Positions 33,440 to 42,917 of a stretch of DNA of 64,000 bases are shown piece by piece. The translations under genes and the position numbers were made by a program. This stretch comes from CBFDCQ01 sp965603355 (GTDB lineage: Bacteria > Hydrogenedentota > CAZGCA01 > CBFDCQ01). The notes beneath the pieces are model-generated. The model searched no databases, had not been told where the DNA came from, and worked only from the letters and a program-made list of their open reading frames with translations. The stretch's first letter is position 1. Each line of letters starts with the position of its first letter. The stretch covers positions 1-64,000 of the forward strand of contig CBFDCQ010000001.1 in the NCBI GenBank assembly GCA_965603355.1, written 5' to 3'.

Positions 33440-34165
33440 ATGGCTGAGAACGAGCGGGAAACGTTGCAGGACTTGCTCAACACCGTGATTTCCGAGCTGA
33501 AACAGGGCGAGTACTGGACGGAGCGGCGTGATACCGCGGAGTTTCTTGCGGAAGCTGCCAAGCAGATAATGACAGCGATACAGGACGTCGCCAAGAAAGA
33601 GGAGGACGTTGACGTGCGCGGAGTGTGCGAGCAGGCTCTTAACGGCGTGCGCGAGTTCCTCAAGCTGCAGCCGGTCCGTGTGGAAGCTTCGCCTCCGACG
33701 GCCGCTCCAGCCGCGACCGTACTCGCTCCGGAATCGCTTGCAGCCTGCAAGAAGGAACGGGTTTCCCTCGCGGACATGGTCCGCGAAGATCTGGCAGGAC
33801 CGAACGTGACCGTGGCAGAAACCGACGACGGTTACGAGCTGATTGTAACATTCGAGGATGGACGCCAACAGACTGTCTACGCCGCCGAGGAGCGCGACGA
33901 GAAACACGAATTAGATCTCATACGTATATTCACTGTATGCGCTCCGGCGAACAGCAGCGCGTTCAAATGGGCGCTGGAGACTAACGGCAAGCTCACGCAC
34001 GGCGCCATCGCCATAAGGCGGGTGGGCGGTAAGGAAGTGTATGTGATCGTTGACACTCATCCGGCGGAGATGGTGAGCAGAGAGCACGTGCGCGAGGCAG
34101 TGTTCTCGATCGCCGAGATCGGTGATACGGTCGAAAAAGGTATGACGCGTGCGGACAAGTTCTAG
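33440..34165 (+). CDS. Unknown two-part protein with YbjN/secretion-chaperone-like C-terminus
   Basis: A 241-residue cytoplasmic-looking protein. The N-terminal half (1-75) is helical and acidic, a proline/alanine linker covers about 82-97, and the C-terminal domain (about 112-235) alternates strands and helices. Its pattern (FTVCAPANSS, later AIAIRRVGGKEVYVIVDTHPAEMVSREHV) resembles the YbjN and CesT-like chaperone fold. That likeness is by eye only. No catalytic motif is visible. The gene has its own strong promoter. Its end overlaps the penicillin acylase start by 17 nt, so the two are co-expressed; a helper role for the exported acylase is a guess. Confidence 0.75.
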   Translation: MAENERETLQDLLNTVISELKQGEYWTERRDTAEFLAEAAKQIMTAIQDVAKKEEDVDVRGVCEQALNGVREFLKLQPVRVEASPPTAAPAATVLAPESLAACKKERVSLADMVREDLAGPNVTVAETDDGYELIVTFEDGRQQTVYAAEERDEKHELDLIRIFTVCAPANSSAFKWALETNGKLTHGAIAIRRVGGKEVYVIVDTHPAEMVSREHVREAVFSIAEIGDTVEKGMTRADKF

Positions 34166-36650
34166 TTCGGCGGCGATACATCGGTTCGGGCCTCTCCTCA
34201 TCGCCCTGCTGACTGTTGCAGGTACTGCGCTGGCTGCCACTACCGCTCCGCAATCCCCTCCTGCCTCGCAACCTCCTCCTTTCGTTACGCGATTGGATCG
34301 ACTCGCGGCAGACGTCACCGTTTACCGCGACACCTACGGCGTGCCGCACATCTTCGCGAAGAATGAGGAGACGCTCTATTTCGCTTTCGGTTACGCCCAG
34401 GCTGAAGATCATATCGTACCGATGCTGAGGAACTACCTGACCGCGACCGGCAACATGGCGGGCGTGTTCGGTGAGGAGTTCCTGCTTTCTGACTGCCGTG
34501 CTCGGATATTCAGGCTTCGCGAGATGGCAGCGATCAATTATACCAACCTCGACCCGAGCGTCCGGCTCATGCTGGAGAGCTTCGCCTCGGGCGTCAACTA
34601 CTACATCTCGACTCACCGCACGACCGTTCCCGCCTGGACGCGTCAGGTGGAGCCTGCCGATGTCATCGCGCTGATGAAATACTTTGTCCATCTCTATTAT
34701 CAGCTTGACTTCCAGAACGTGGTGAACCAGATTCCGCAGGGGTCCAACGCCTGCGTCGTGAGTGCCGGCAGGTCGGCGTCGGGCAAGGCGATGTTGCTTG
34801 GCGACCCGCATCTGCCCTGGTCCGGTCTGACACAGTTATACGAGGCGCACCTTCGTTGTCCCGGGCTCAACGTCTCGGGAGCCACGTTTTTTGGCCTTCC
34901 CGTCATCCTTATCGGGCACAATGAGCGTATAGCGTGGACGATCACGGGCAACCGCCCCGAAGTCGCCGACGTATTCGCGGAACAGTTGAGCCACGCTCGA
35001 CCGAACTACTACCGCGACGGGATGACCGAGGTACCGATAGAGCGCGTCGAGGAGAAAATCCCTGTGGCAAACCCGGCCGGACCACGTACGGAGACAAGAA
35101 TCTTTCTGTACACGCGTCGCGGCCCCGTGATCAATGTCGTCGGGGATGTGGCCTACGCCGTGAGTCTGAGTGGGTGGCGGGACGCGAGCCCGCTTACGGG
35201 CTGGTATCTGATTAACAAAGCGGCCGGTCTCAGTGAGTTCAAAACAGCGCTGGCGACGCAGAACATACCGGTGTTCAACTTTCTATACGCGGACGTGACC
35301 GGCAATATCTACTACGTGTATAACGGCAACGTCCCGATCAAATCCGAGCTCTTGGCGCGCGACGCGCCCGTACCCGGATGGACGCTCGAGTCGCAATGGA
35401 CGGGATTCATGCCGTTCGACGAACTTCCCCAGACGGAAAACCCGCCGTCGGGGTTCCTTATGAACTGTAACAACCCGCCGTGGTTCAGCACGAGAGACTC
35501 CGACATTTTCCCGGCGAGGTTTCCGAAGTACCTTTCCAACGATCCTGTCACGTACCGCGGCCAACGAATGATGGCGCTGCTCGCCGACGATACAAGCATC
35601 ACCGTCGATGAGTTGAAGGCTTTGCCATGGGATGACTACGTATTGATTGCGGAAATGGCGAAACCCTTTATCTTCGCCACTGTTAAACAGCTCGAGATGG
35701 CAGCGCCCGCGCGAGCCACCGGTCTGAAACCGGCAGCCGATGTTATAGCAAAGTGGGATAACTTGTGCGACGTTGACAACACCGGAACAGCGCTTTTCCA
35801 CGCATGGTTCGCAGCGTACTGCCGGTTCTTCCCCGCTGTGACTCCCGCTGAACTCGTACCGCATATGGCTGCACCAACGCCACAGGAGATGGATGCGGCG
35901 GTCCGCGCGCTCGAAGAAGCCATGGCGTTTCTATGGAAGGAGTACGGCAGACTTGACGTTCGTTGGGGCAACATTCACAGGATGCGACGAGGTTCGTTGG
36001 AGACGGATATCGGCGGTGCGGGTCTCATCGATCCGCTTAACCAGATCGTGGAAGGGGACTTTGTGGAACGTGTATCGTACGCGGGCGGCGGTCACGCCTT
36101 CGTGATGGTGGCACATATGACGGAGCCGGTGGAGGCGTTTACCATCGTTCCTTTCGGCTCGAGCGAGAACCCCAGATCCACACATTACGCCGACCAGATG
36201 CCGCTGTTCGCAAGAGGTCGGCTCAAGCCGGCTTTTTTCACTGAAAACGATGTTTTCATGAACCTCGACTCGGCCTGGGGTGCGAGTATCCGGGTGGAAT
36301 TTCCGAACGAGGCATCATCTGCGCACATCTCCACAACCAAGCCGGTAACCGTGACCGCAAGCGTGATACCGCGTGCCGAAGGATTGCCTCCGCCAACAGG
36401 GCTGAAGGCTCTTGGCGACTACTTCTACCTCAGCGGACCGGTACCTTACACGCCCACCATCGACCTGGTATTGAAGGTCCAGCAGGACGATCAGGCCGGC
36501 GCCATCTCGGAGACTGAACCGCCGGAGATCTTCCGTCTTCCTATGCGCGGAGGGAACTGGGAGAAGTGCGAGTCGAGATTCGATCCCGCCAACAACCGGG
36601 TGATCGGCGTCGGCACGGAGTTCGGCACGTACGCAATCTTTGGGAAATGA
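34149..36650 (+). CDS. Secreted penicillin acylase family (S45) amidohydrolase
   Basis: An 833-residue Ntn-hydrolase precursor. Signal peptide about 1-30, alpha chain with TYGVPHIFAKNEE (62-74) and the FGYAQAEDHI helix, spacer, then beta chain beginning at S199 in QGSNACVV, the self-cleavage site and nucleophile. Downstream GDPHLPWSG and LIGHNERIAW are standard S45 segments. Family members deacylate penicillins, acyl-homoserine lactones or other N-acyl compounds; quorum quenching is possible but unproven. The start is GTG and overlaps the upstream gene. Its 3' end converges with the methyltransferase gene. Confidence 0.92.
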   Translation: MRTSSSSAAIHRFGPLLIALLTVAGTALAATTAPQSPPASQPPPFVTRLDRLAADVTVYRDTYGVPHIFAKNEETLYFAFGYAQAEDHIVPMLRNYLTATGNMAGVFGEEFLLSDCRARIFRLREMAAINYTNLDPSVRLMLESFASGVNYYISTHRTTVPAWTRQVEPADVIALMKYFVHLYYQLDFQNVVNQIPQGSNACVVSAGRSASGKAMLLGDPHLPWSGLTQLYEAHLRCPGLNVSGATFFGLPVILIGHNERIAWTITGNRPEVADVFAEQLSHARPNYYRDGMTEVPIERVEEKIPVANPAGPRTETRIFLYTRRGPVINVVGDVAYAVSLSGWRDASPLTGWYLINKAAGLSEFKTALATQNIPVFNFLYADVTGNIYYVYNGNVPIKSELLARDAPVPGWTLESQWTGFMPFDELPQTENPPSGFLMNCNNPPWFSTRDSDIFPARFPKYLSNDPVTYRGQRMMALLADDTSITVDELKALPWDDYVLIAEMAKPFIFATVKQLEMAAPARATGLKPAADVIAKWDNLCDVDNTGTALFHAWFAAYCRFFPAVTPAELVPHMAAPTPQEMDAAVRALEEAMAFLWKEYGRLDVRWGNIHRMRRGSLETDIGGAGLIDPLNQIVEGDFVERVSYAGGGHAFVMVAHMTEPVEAFTIVPFGSSENPRSTHYADQMPLFARGRLKPAFFTENDVFMNLDSAWGASIRVEFPNEASSAHISTTKPVTVTASVIPRAEGLPPPTGLKALGDYFYLSGPVPYTPTIDLVLKVQQDDQAGAISETEPPEIFRLPMRGGNWEKCESRFDPANNRVIGVGTEFGTYAIFGK

Positions 36651-36693
36651 GCCGGTCAAAGCGGCGGTGTGTGGGGCTGCTTGAGAAGTCCTT

Positions 36694-37566
36694 TTAATGA
36701 AGTCCCACAGGTTTTGAGGAGAGAACCTCGTTAGCCTCGTCAATACGATTCAACGCAACAAGTAGCCTGCCAAGCGTGTCGTAGGTTACGCCGTTATCGG
36801 GGAAACGCGCGACCGCATCGCGCAGGACGTCTACCGCCTCATCGACTTTCCGCTCGTTCAGCAACAGATCGGCGAGTTCAAAGTGCGGCTCAGGGTTCTC
36901 GCAGCCGATCTCAATCGCTCGCTTGAAGCATTCAGCCGCAGCCTTCGGATCGTCCGCGCGGTGGCGTCTTCCCTGATAGCACAGTTCATGGGCTTCCCTA
37001 GACGCGCCAACCGTCTTGTCAATGAGAATGAACGCGTACCGTCCGACCTCCGGAAAAGAGGCCTCGCTGCAAACCTTTGGACAGTACCGGGCAAAATCCT
37101 CCAGCTCCCATACCGACACGTGGGCTTCGTACTCGTTCTCATCCGTCCCTTTTCGAAGCCAACCTTCACCCAGAGGAATGTTAATCAGGACACCTTTGTT
37201 GGCTTTCCGATAGGCGCGGTCCAGAAGCTCTACGCCGCTCTGTTTAGGCAGATGTTCCAAAACATCGCCAAAGATGTATAGATCGAATTCGTCAAGTTCG
37301 TCAAAAAGGGTCTCAATGTTACCTATATGGATCTTGTCGTAGAGAAACTCCTGGTGAGGCATGATGTACTTTGGAAACACCTCAACACCTTCGATCCGAA
37401 TCCTCCAATTCTCCCTGTAACGTCTTCCCGGGAAAACGTCAAGATACAGTCGGCACAGGAACCCCCACAGGCCGAAACCACACCCCACGTCCAAGACCGA
37501 TTCCGGCCGCAGTTTGTCAATCTCGGTTAAGGCAGGTGTGATAAAGACTCCGGTACTCGCCGGCAT
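36694..37566 (-). CDS. SAM-dependent methyltransferase with TPR tail
   Basis: A 290-residue protein. The SAM-binding motif is VLDVGCGFGLWGF (24-36), followed by an acidic loop (VEVFPKY) and FDLYIFGDVLEHL typical of class I methyltransferases. After about residue 200 there are two to three tetratricopeptide repeats (AAECFKRAIEIG; AVDVLRDAVARFP). The substrate is unknown; TPR-linked methyltransferases are often in glycan or surface-polymer loci. The ATG at 37566 has AAGGAGGGGG upstream. A promoter at 37618-37646 rules out the longer reading to 37923. Confidence 0.85.
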   Translation of the reverse strand: MPASTGVFITPALTEIDKLRPESVLDVGCGFGLWGFLCRLYLDVFPGRRYRENWRIRIEGVEVFPKYIMPHQEFLYDKIHIGNIETLFDELDEFDLYIFGDVLEHLPKQSGVELLDRAYRKANKGVLINIPLGEGWLRKGTDENEYEAHVSVWELEDFARYCPKVCSEASFPEVGRYAFILIDKTVGASREAHELCYQGRRHRADDPKAAAECFKRAIEIGCENPEPHFELADLLLNERKVDEAVDVLRDAVARFPDNGVTYDTLGRLLVALNRIDEANEVLSSKPVGLH

Positions 37567-37617
37567 TCGCCCCCTCCTTTCGCTTAGGAACCACGCTCCT
37601 GGTAATTGTCGCTCCTG

Positions 37618-37646
37618 ACTATATAGACGCGCGTAGAGGTTGTCAA
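37618..37646 (-). promoter_or_regulatory. Promoter of the methyltransferase-TPR gene
   Basis: Minus strand TTGACA (37646-37641), 17-nt spacer, TATAGT (37623-37618). The start is about 45 nt downstream of the predicted transcript start. Confidence 0.75.
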
Positions 37647-37737
37647 GCGACTCCCTGACGCTGAAGGAACAGGGCAACGGCCTCGCCGTTTCGAGTTGCT
37701 CAGGAAGTTGGAAAAGGTTAACGCGTACGGTTTTCTG

Positions 37738-37767
37738 TTGACAAACGGCGTGCGCCGCAATTACTAT
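37738..37767 (+). promoter_or_regulatory. Promoter of the ispH-UbiA fusion gene
   Basis: TTGACA (37738-37743), 18-nt spacer, TACTAT (37762-37767). The transcript would start near 37774 with a very short leader holding AAAGGGG. Confidence 0.7.
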
Positions 37768-37791
37768 TGAACGAAGAAAGGGGATGTCGTA

Positions 37792-39531
37792 ATGCCGGTG
37801 AAGGTGGCGAAGACTGCGGGTTTCTGTATGGGTGTGCGCAGAGCGGTGAATATAGCGCTCGACGCCGTGCACAGAGGCAGCGGAAAGGTCTCCACGCTTG
37901 GCCCTCTGATACACAACAGGCACGTCGTGGACATCTTGTCCAACAAAGGCGTCAATGTCATAGATGATATTTCAGAGGCCGGCAGCGCCACGGTGGTCAT
38001 CCGCGCGCACGGCGTCGCCCCGGAGGTGCAGGAGCAACTCAGGCGAACCGGCGCAACCGTCCGCGATGCAACCTGCCCTCACGTCAAAAAAGTACAGTCC
38101 ATAGTCAAGAAACACGCTGCACAAGGGTACAAGATCCTGATAGTCGGCGATCCGGGACATGCGGAGGTGGAAGGATTGCTTGGGTACTCCCATGGCAAGG
38201 GAATGGTGATCAGCAGTCTCGACGACCTTGACGGTCTCGGCGAGATGGACAAAATCTGCGTCGTGGCGCAGACCACCCAAGACGCGGAGAAATTCGAGCG
38301 AATAAGCGCTGAGGTCGCCCGGCGCTACAAGAACTCAGTCGTATTCAACACGCTCTGCGACTCAACTCATCGAAGACAGACAGAGATGCGCGAGCTCGCG
38401 AAGCAGGCGGACGCGATAGTGGTCGTGGGAGGCCACAACAGCGCCAATACGCGCCGGCTGGCGGACATAGCTCGATCGACCGGCGTGCCGACGTTCCACG
38501 TGGATAGCGTCGAGGATCTGCGCGGCGTACCGGTCGACAAGTTCAAAGAGGTGGTCGTAACCGCGGGCGCGTCCACACCTAACTGGCTCATACGCGGCGT
38601 CGTGGACTGGATCGAACGGGCTCAGGAACGATACACGACTCAGGCATCAAGAGCCCTGAGACTCGCGGTGAAGTTCTTCCAGGACAGCGGCATTCAGGTC
38701 TCGATAGGGGCGGCGCTGCTCACGTATGCAAGCTGCCGGCTGCAGGAAATCGCCGTTCGTCCGGAATACCTTGTGCTTGCTTTCGCTTACGTATTTGCCA
38801 TGCAGCATCTGCTCTACTTCACCGATCGGGAGGCCGCCGCGTTCAACGAGCCCGCGCGCGCAATGTTCTACGACAGACACAAGCCGTTCATCATCTCACT
38901 CAGCGTGGCGGGCGTGGTGGCCGCGTTGGCTCTGTCAGTGCCGCTCGGCCTAAAAGTGTTCGGCCTGGTTCTCCTGGCCTCGGCAGCAGGTGCAGGGTAT
39001 AACGTCAGGATCTTGCCGGAAGGATTCATGCCCGCGCTGCGCTACAGGCGTCCGAGAGACATTCCAGCATCGAAAGACCTTTTCACAGCGACGGGATGGG
39101 CCGCTGTGGCGGTTGTGGTTCCGCTGCTGCACGCTTCAACGCCACTTTCCGGTCGGAGCGCCGTTGCGCTCGTTTTCACGTTCGTGATCGCGTTCATCAG
39201 GTCGGTAATTACGGGAGTACAACACATTCAGGGAGACCGCATCGTCGGGAAGGAGACTATCCCGATCATAATCGGGAAGTATAGGACGAAGGTGCTTCTG
39301 GCTGTATTGGCCAGCGTGGTGGCGGTCTTACTGTTCGCGGCAGCATACTACGGAGTAGTGTCAACTCTCGGGTACTACTTGATGGGGTGCGTGATATACG
39401 CGTGCGTTTATCTCTATTTGTACCACGAGAGGATCATATTTCAGGGCATGCTGTTCGAAAGCGTGGTTGACGGCAGCTTCTGGCTTGCGGGAATAGTGGC
39501 CCTGATCTGGTCTGCGACCCAAGGAGGCTGA
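37792..39531 (+). CDS. ispH: IspH (LytB) fused to a UbiA-like membrane domain
   Basis: A 579-residue protein. Residues 1-285 are a complete IspH, the last MEP-pathway enzyme, turning HMBPP into IPP and DMAPP. It has Fe-S cysteines C12, C95 and C189, substrate histidines H41, H73 and H123, and E125. Residues about 290-579 are a membrane domain with eight to nine helices resembling UbiA prenyltransferases. The first Asp-rich motif (NDxxDxxxD) is reduced to TDREAAAFNEP, keeping one Asp. The second reads HIQGDRIVGKETIP, where families have DxxGDRxxGxxTLP. The fusion links making the isoprene unit with a prenyl-transfer-like membrane fold, but the lost Asp residues question catalysis. No frameshift or stop lies between the parts. 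Confidence 0.9.
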   Translation: MPVKVAKTAGFCMGVRRAVNIALDAVHRGSGKVSTLGPLIHNRHVVDILSNKGVNVIDDISEAGSATVVIRAHGVAPEVQEQLRRTGATVRDATCPHVKKVQSIVKKHAAQGYKILIVGDPGHAEVEGLLGYSHGKGMVISSLDDLDGLGEMDKICVVAQTTQDAEKFERISAEVARRYKNSVVFNTLCDSTHRRQTEMRELAKQADAIVVVGGHNSANTRRLADIARSTGVPTFHVDSVEDLRGVPVDKFKEVVVTAGASTPNWLIRGVVDWIERAQERYTTQASRALRLAVKFFQDSGIQVSIGAALLTYASCRLQEIAVRPEYLVLAFAYVFAMQHLLYFTDREAAAFNEPARAMFYDRHKPFIISLSVAGVVAALALSVPLGLKVFGLVLLASAAGAGYNVRILPEGFMPALRYRRPRDIPASKDLFTATGWAAVAVVVPLLHASTPLSGRSAVALVFTFVIAFIRSVITGVQHIQGDRIVGKETIPIIIGKYRTKVLLAVLASVVAVLLFAAAYYGVVSTLGYYLMGCVIYACVYLYLYHERIIFQGMLFESVVDGSFWLAGIVALIWSATQGG

Positions 39532-39553
39532 GCCGGGAGCGGCGACGAGAAAC

Positions 39554-40957
39554 ATGGAGACCCAATCTAGATTGAAACCGAGCGACCTCAACTCCCTGAA
39601 AGGAATTGTGGGCAAAGAGCACGTATCGACGGCGATCGAGGACCTGATCTGCCACTCGTACGACGCGACAAAACAGATGGCGCTGCCGGCGGCTGTCGTG
39701 AGACCCGCGACGGCACAGGAGGTTTCGGGAGTTCTCGCGCACGCCAACGAGCACAGGATACCGGTTTACCCGATGGGCGCCGCGAGCGGTCTGACTGGCG
39801 GCGCCGTGCCGGTGAAAGGCGGTATCGTGCTCGATATGACACGTATGAACCGGATTGTCGCGATCGACGCGCAAAACCTTGTCGCCGTCGTTGAACCGGG
39901 CGTCGTCTGCGCGGAGTTCCAGGCTGCGGTAGAAGAGGTGAGCCTCTTCTACCCGCCGGATCCCGCGAGCAGCGAGTTCTCGACACTGGGAGGGAACGTT
40001 GCGGAATGCGCCGGCGGCCTCAGAGGCATGAAGTACGGTGTCACCCGCGATTACATCCTCGCCCTTGAGGCGGTTCTGCCATCGGGCGAGATCATCCATA
40101 CCGGGAGCCGAGCCATGAAGAACGTCTCGGGATACGATCTCACCAGACTTCTGGTCGGTTCGGAAGGCACTCTGTGCGTGTTCACACAGATGATCGTGCG
40201 TTTGGTGCCTTTGCCGGAATGTATCAGGACCGTGCTCGCATATTTTGCCGGTTTCGACGATGCCGCGCGAACCGTCTCGAAGATAATCGAGGCGAGGATA
40301 GTGCCGAGGGCGTTGGAGTTCATGGATGAGGATACCCTTGAGGCGGTGCGCGACTACGGCGAGTTCGAATTTCCGCCCGAGGCACAAGCGGCTCTGCTCA
40401 TCGAGGTTGACGGAGACGACGCCGTGACGCAACGCGAGACGGAAACCGTCGCGACGATCTGTCGCGACAACGGATGCAGCACGGTTTCGGTGGCCATCTC
40501 AGCCGAGAATAGGGAAGAGCTGTGGAAAACGAGACGAGCTGTTTCACCCGCCCTCTACAACCTCGCACCCAAGAGGAAGATCGCCGAGGATGTGTGCGTG
40601 CCGAGAAGCCGGCTGGCGGACCTGCTGCGGGAGATCAAGAGAATCGAACAGGAGAAATCGCTACGGATCGCCTGTTTCGGCCACGCCGGCGACGGCAACG
40701 TCCATGTGAACTTCCTAGTCGAATCGGACACACCCGAGGTTGTCCGCAGAACTGAAGAAGGCGTCGAGGAACTTTTGAGGACGGTCGTGTCGTACGGCGG
40801 CAGCATATCCGGCGAGCACGGTATAGGCACCACGAAAACTGAATACCTCGGCCTTGAGATACCGCCGCGCGAATTGGAGCTTATGCGCCAGATCAAACAG
40901 ATCTTCGATCCAAACGGCATCCTTAATCCCGGGAAACTGTTCCCGGATACTGATTAG
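39554..40957 (+). CDS. FAD-linked oxidase, glycolate/D-lactate dehydrogenase type
   Basis: A 467-residue flavoprotein. The FAD-binding type 4 domain carries PMGAASGLTGGAVP (about 75-88), the PPDPASSEFSTLGGNVAECAGG stretch and VTRDYILALE. The FAD-oxidase C domain has FGHAGDGNVHVNF and SISGEHGIGTTK near the end. This is the GlcD/DLD plan: oxidation of a 2-hydroxy acid such as glycolate or D-lactate at the membrane. No GlcE, GlcF or Fe-S partner adjoins it. It lies 22 nt behind the ispH fusion and likely shares its transcript. Confidence 0.92.
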   Translation: METQSRLKPSDLNSLKGIVGKEHVSTAIEDLICHSYDATKQMALPAAVVRPATAQEVSGVLAHANEHRIPVYPMGAASGLTGGAVPVKGGIVLDMTRMNRIVAIDAQNLVAVVEPGVVCAEFQAAVEEVSLFYPPDPASSEFSTLGGNVAECAGGLRGMKYGVTRDYILALEAVLPSGEIIHTGSRAMKNVSGYDLTRLLVGSEGTLCVFTQMIVRLVPLPECIRTVLAYFAGFDDAARTVSKIIEARIVPRALEFMDEDTLEAVRDYGEFEFPPEAQAALLIEVDGDDAVTQRETETVATICRDNGCSTVSVAISAENREELWKTRRAVSPALYNLAPKRKIAEDVCVPRSRLADLLREIKRIEQEKSLRIACFGHAGDGNVHVNFLVESDTPEVVRRTEEGVEELLRTVVSYGGSISGEHGIGTTKTEYLGLEIPPRELELMRQIKQIFDPNGILNPGKLFPDTD

Positions 40958-41009
40958 AACCCTCGCCAGCGCCTCCTTTCATTACGTGTCGTGCCGGAGG
41001 GAAATGATC

Positions 41010-41038
41010 TTGACATCCGTGTCCTAAACGTGTAGGAC
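41010..41038 (+). promoter_or_regulatory. Possible promoter of the ferredoxin-nitroreductase gene
   Basis: TTGACA (41010-41015), 17-nt spacer, TAGGAC (41033-41038). The -35 is perfect and the -10 is weak. Confidence 0.45.
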
Positions 41039-41097
41039 TGTCTGCACAGCAAGTGCACATAATCCCGAAGACAAACAGTTTCGCAAGGAGGTATACC

Positions 41098-41967
41098 ATG
41101 AGTTGGGTTACGATCAATATGGATAAATGCACAAATTGCGGTTTGTGTGTGAAGAGATGCGCGTTATGTTTCCGCAAAGTCGGTGACGAGATTTTGGTAG
41201 ATGCAAATGCAGAAACCTGTAACATATGCGGACATTGTATTGCACTCTGTCCGGCAGACGCACTTGTCCACGAGAAGATGAACATGGACAATTTCGTCGC
41301 GATTGACCCTGATCTCAATATCGACAAAGACACGTTCGTTGATTTTGTACGTGCACGAAGAAGTCACAGAGCTTTCCACGAGAGAAGAATCCCTCGCGAA
41401 GATCTGGAAATGTTAATCGATCTGTGCCGATACTGTCCGACAGGCAGCAACCGGCAGACCCTCGAGATCATCGTTATCGAGAACGAAGAGAAAATCGCGC
41501 GCCTGTCGAATCTGACGGTCGACTATTTCGAGCAAGCGATCGATAAGATCGAGAATGCGGTTAAAGAGTATGTAGATCAAGGCAAAGATATACCCGAAGA
41601 TTCGGAGTATCATCATGCCCGCCTCGGGTTCTTGAGAATGCTAGTGATGGCCCGCGGAATGGGGTGGGACGTGATCCTGCACAAGGCGCCCGCGGTTATG
41701 GTGTTCCATTCGCCGGTACTCACCAGTACCCCGAAAGACGATTGTGTGATAGCGGCACATACGGTCGCGTTAACCGCACGCACCATGGGGTTGGAGACAT
41801 GCTACATAGGTCTTCTCGCAGGGGCGTCTAAAACGTATCAACCCATCCGCGAAGAACTGGCGCTGCCCAACGGCCATGAAGTCGGCAGCGTGCTCGTCCT
41901 CGGCTACCCCACGATGAAGTTCCTGCGAACAGTCGATCGGTTCCCCATGAGAGTCAGGTGGGAGTAA
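41098..41967 (+). CDS. Ferredoxin-nitroreductase fusion protein
   Basis: A 289-residue protein. The N-terminus has two 4Fe-4S ligand sets, C11/C14/C17/C21 and C41/C44/C47/C51, then an FMN nitroreductase domain from about residue 85 (RRSHRAFHERRIP, then CPTGSNRQTLE). Such fusions occur mostly in anaerobes and pass electrons from ferredoxin-type clusters to FMN to reduce nitro or other substrates. The start at 41098 has AAGGAGGT upstream. The first 240 coding bases are about 45% G+C by hand count, against about 62% in a sample of the gene before, suggesting later acquisition. Confidence 0.92.
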   Translation: MSWVTINMDKCTNCGLCVKRCALCFRKVGDEILVDANAETCNICGHCIALCPADALVHEKMNMDNFVAIDPDLNIDKDTFVDFVRARRSHRAFHERRIPREDLEMLIDLCRYCPTGSNRQTLEIIVIENEEKIARLSNLTVDYFEQAIDKIENAVKEYVDQGKDIPEDSEYHHARLGFLRMLVMARGMGWDVILHKAPAVMVFHSPVLTSTPKDDCVIAAHTVALTARTMGLETCYIGLLAGASKTYQPIREELALPNGHEVGSVLVLGYPTMKFLRTVDRFPMRVRWE

Positions 41968-42031
41968 GCAGCCCCGTGGACTCGCTCCGATGAAGCGCTG
42001 GCGCGGGCAGATCCATAAGTGAAATCCCGGC

Positions 42032-42769
42032 TTATCCCACGATAAGGCGTGCCGCCGCCACTGCCGCTAAGATGAGCACGGTCGCGTTAAATACTTTCTG
42101 CGGTATACGCGGCAGAACCCATTTACCGGCAATTGCGCCTAGAACGATTCCCGGGATCGCCATGATATCGAACCGGATCGTATCGGCGGTGATCATGCCG
42201 AGATTGGCGAACACGGGAACTTTGACGAGATTGACGATACAGAAGAAGACTGCGGCTGTACCCATGAACTGATGTTTTGGCATCCCTTTGCTGATGAGAT
42301 ATATGCTCATGATCGGACCGGCAAGATTACCTACTGTCGTTGTGAATCCTGCCAGGAATCCGGCCGACAGTACGAACCACCATTTGTGAGGTACCTCAGT
42401 CAATCCGAACCGTTGCCGCAACAACTCGAGCGCGAGCATACCAAGAACCAGCCCGCCGAGCATAGGTTTCAACGTAGCGCTGTCGATTCGCGACAACGTT
42501 AATGCGCCGGCAGCTATGCCAACCGCCACGGCGGGGAACAATCCCCATAGCCGATCCCATTGCGTATACTTCCGGTAATAGGTAACAGCGAACATATCGC
42601 CGACGATTAGCATCAGCAACAACGCACCGACAGACTGTTTCGCCGGGAACAACATCGCCATCAACGGCACGATCAGTATACCCAGACCCGGCACGCCCGT
42701 CTTCGTTAACCCGACGAACAATGCTGCGACTAGTCCTAGAAGTAAAGACGAGATTTCGAAATCCACCAT
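42032..42769 (-). CDS. TauE/SafE family sulfite/anion exporter
   Basis: A 245-residue membrane protein with eight helices in two similar halves. It carries the family pattern: GLTKTGVPGLGILIVPLMA (near 19-37) in the first half and GFLAGFTTTVGNLAGPIMSIYL in the second. TauE/SafE proteins export sulfite, sulfoacetate or related anions; the substrate here is open. It is convergent with the nitroreductase gene. Like that gene it looks less GC-rich than the surroundings, so the two may have arrived together. No strong Shine-Dalgarno precedes the start. Confidence 0.9.
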   Translation of the reverse strand: MVDFEISSLLLGLVAALFVGLTKTGVPGLGILIVPLMAMLFPAKQSVGALLLMLIVGDMFAVTYYRKYTQWDRLWGLFPAVAVGIAAGALTLSRIDSATLKPMLGGLVLGMLALELLRQRFGLTEVPHKWWFVLSAGFLAGFTTTVGNLAGPIMSIYLISKGMPKHQFMGTAAVFFCIVNLVKVPVFANLGMITADTIRFDIMAIPGIVLGAIAGKWVLPRIPQKVFNATVLILAAVAAARLIVG

Positions 42770-42917
42770 AGGATCGCGCTCACCATGTGTTCCTTACCAG
42801 TATTCGGATATGCCGACGATACGCACGATGAAGACATATTGTAACAGAATCAGCGTAAGGAATCGACAGAATGAGACCTCGAGGTTGAGAACTCATTACG
42901 GCAGTCCTGGTCAAGCA

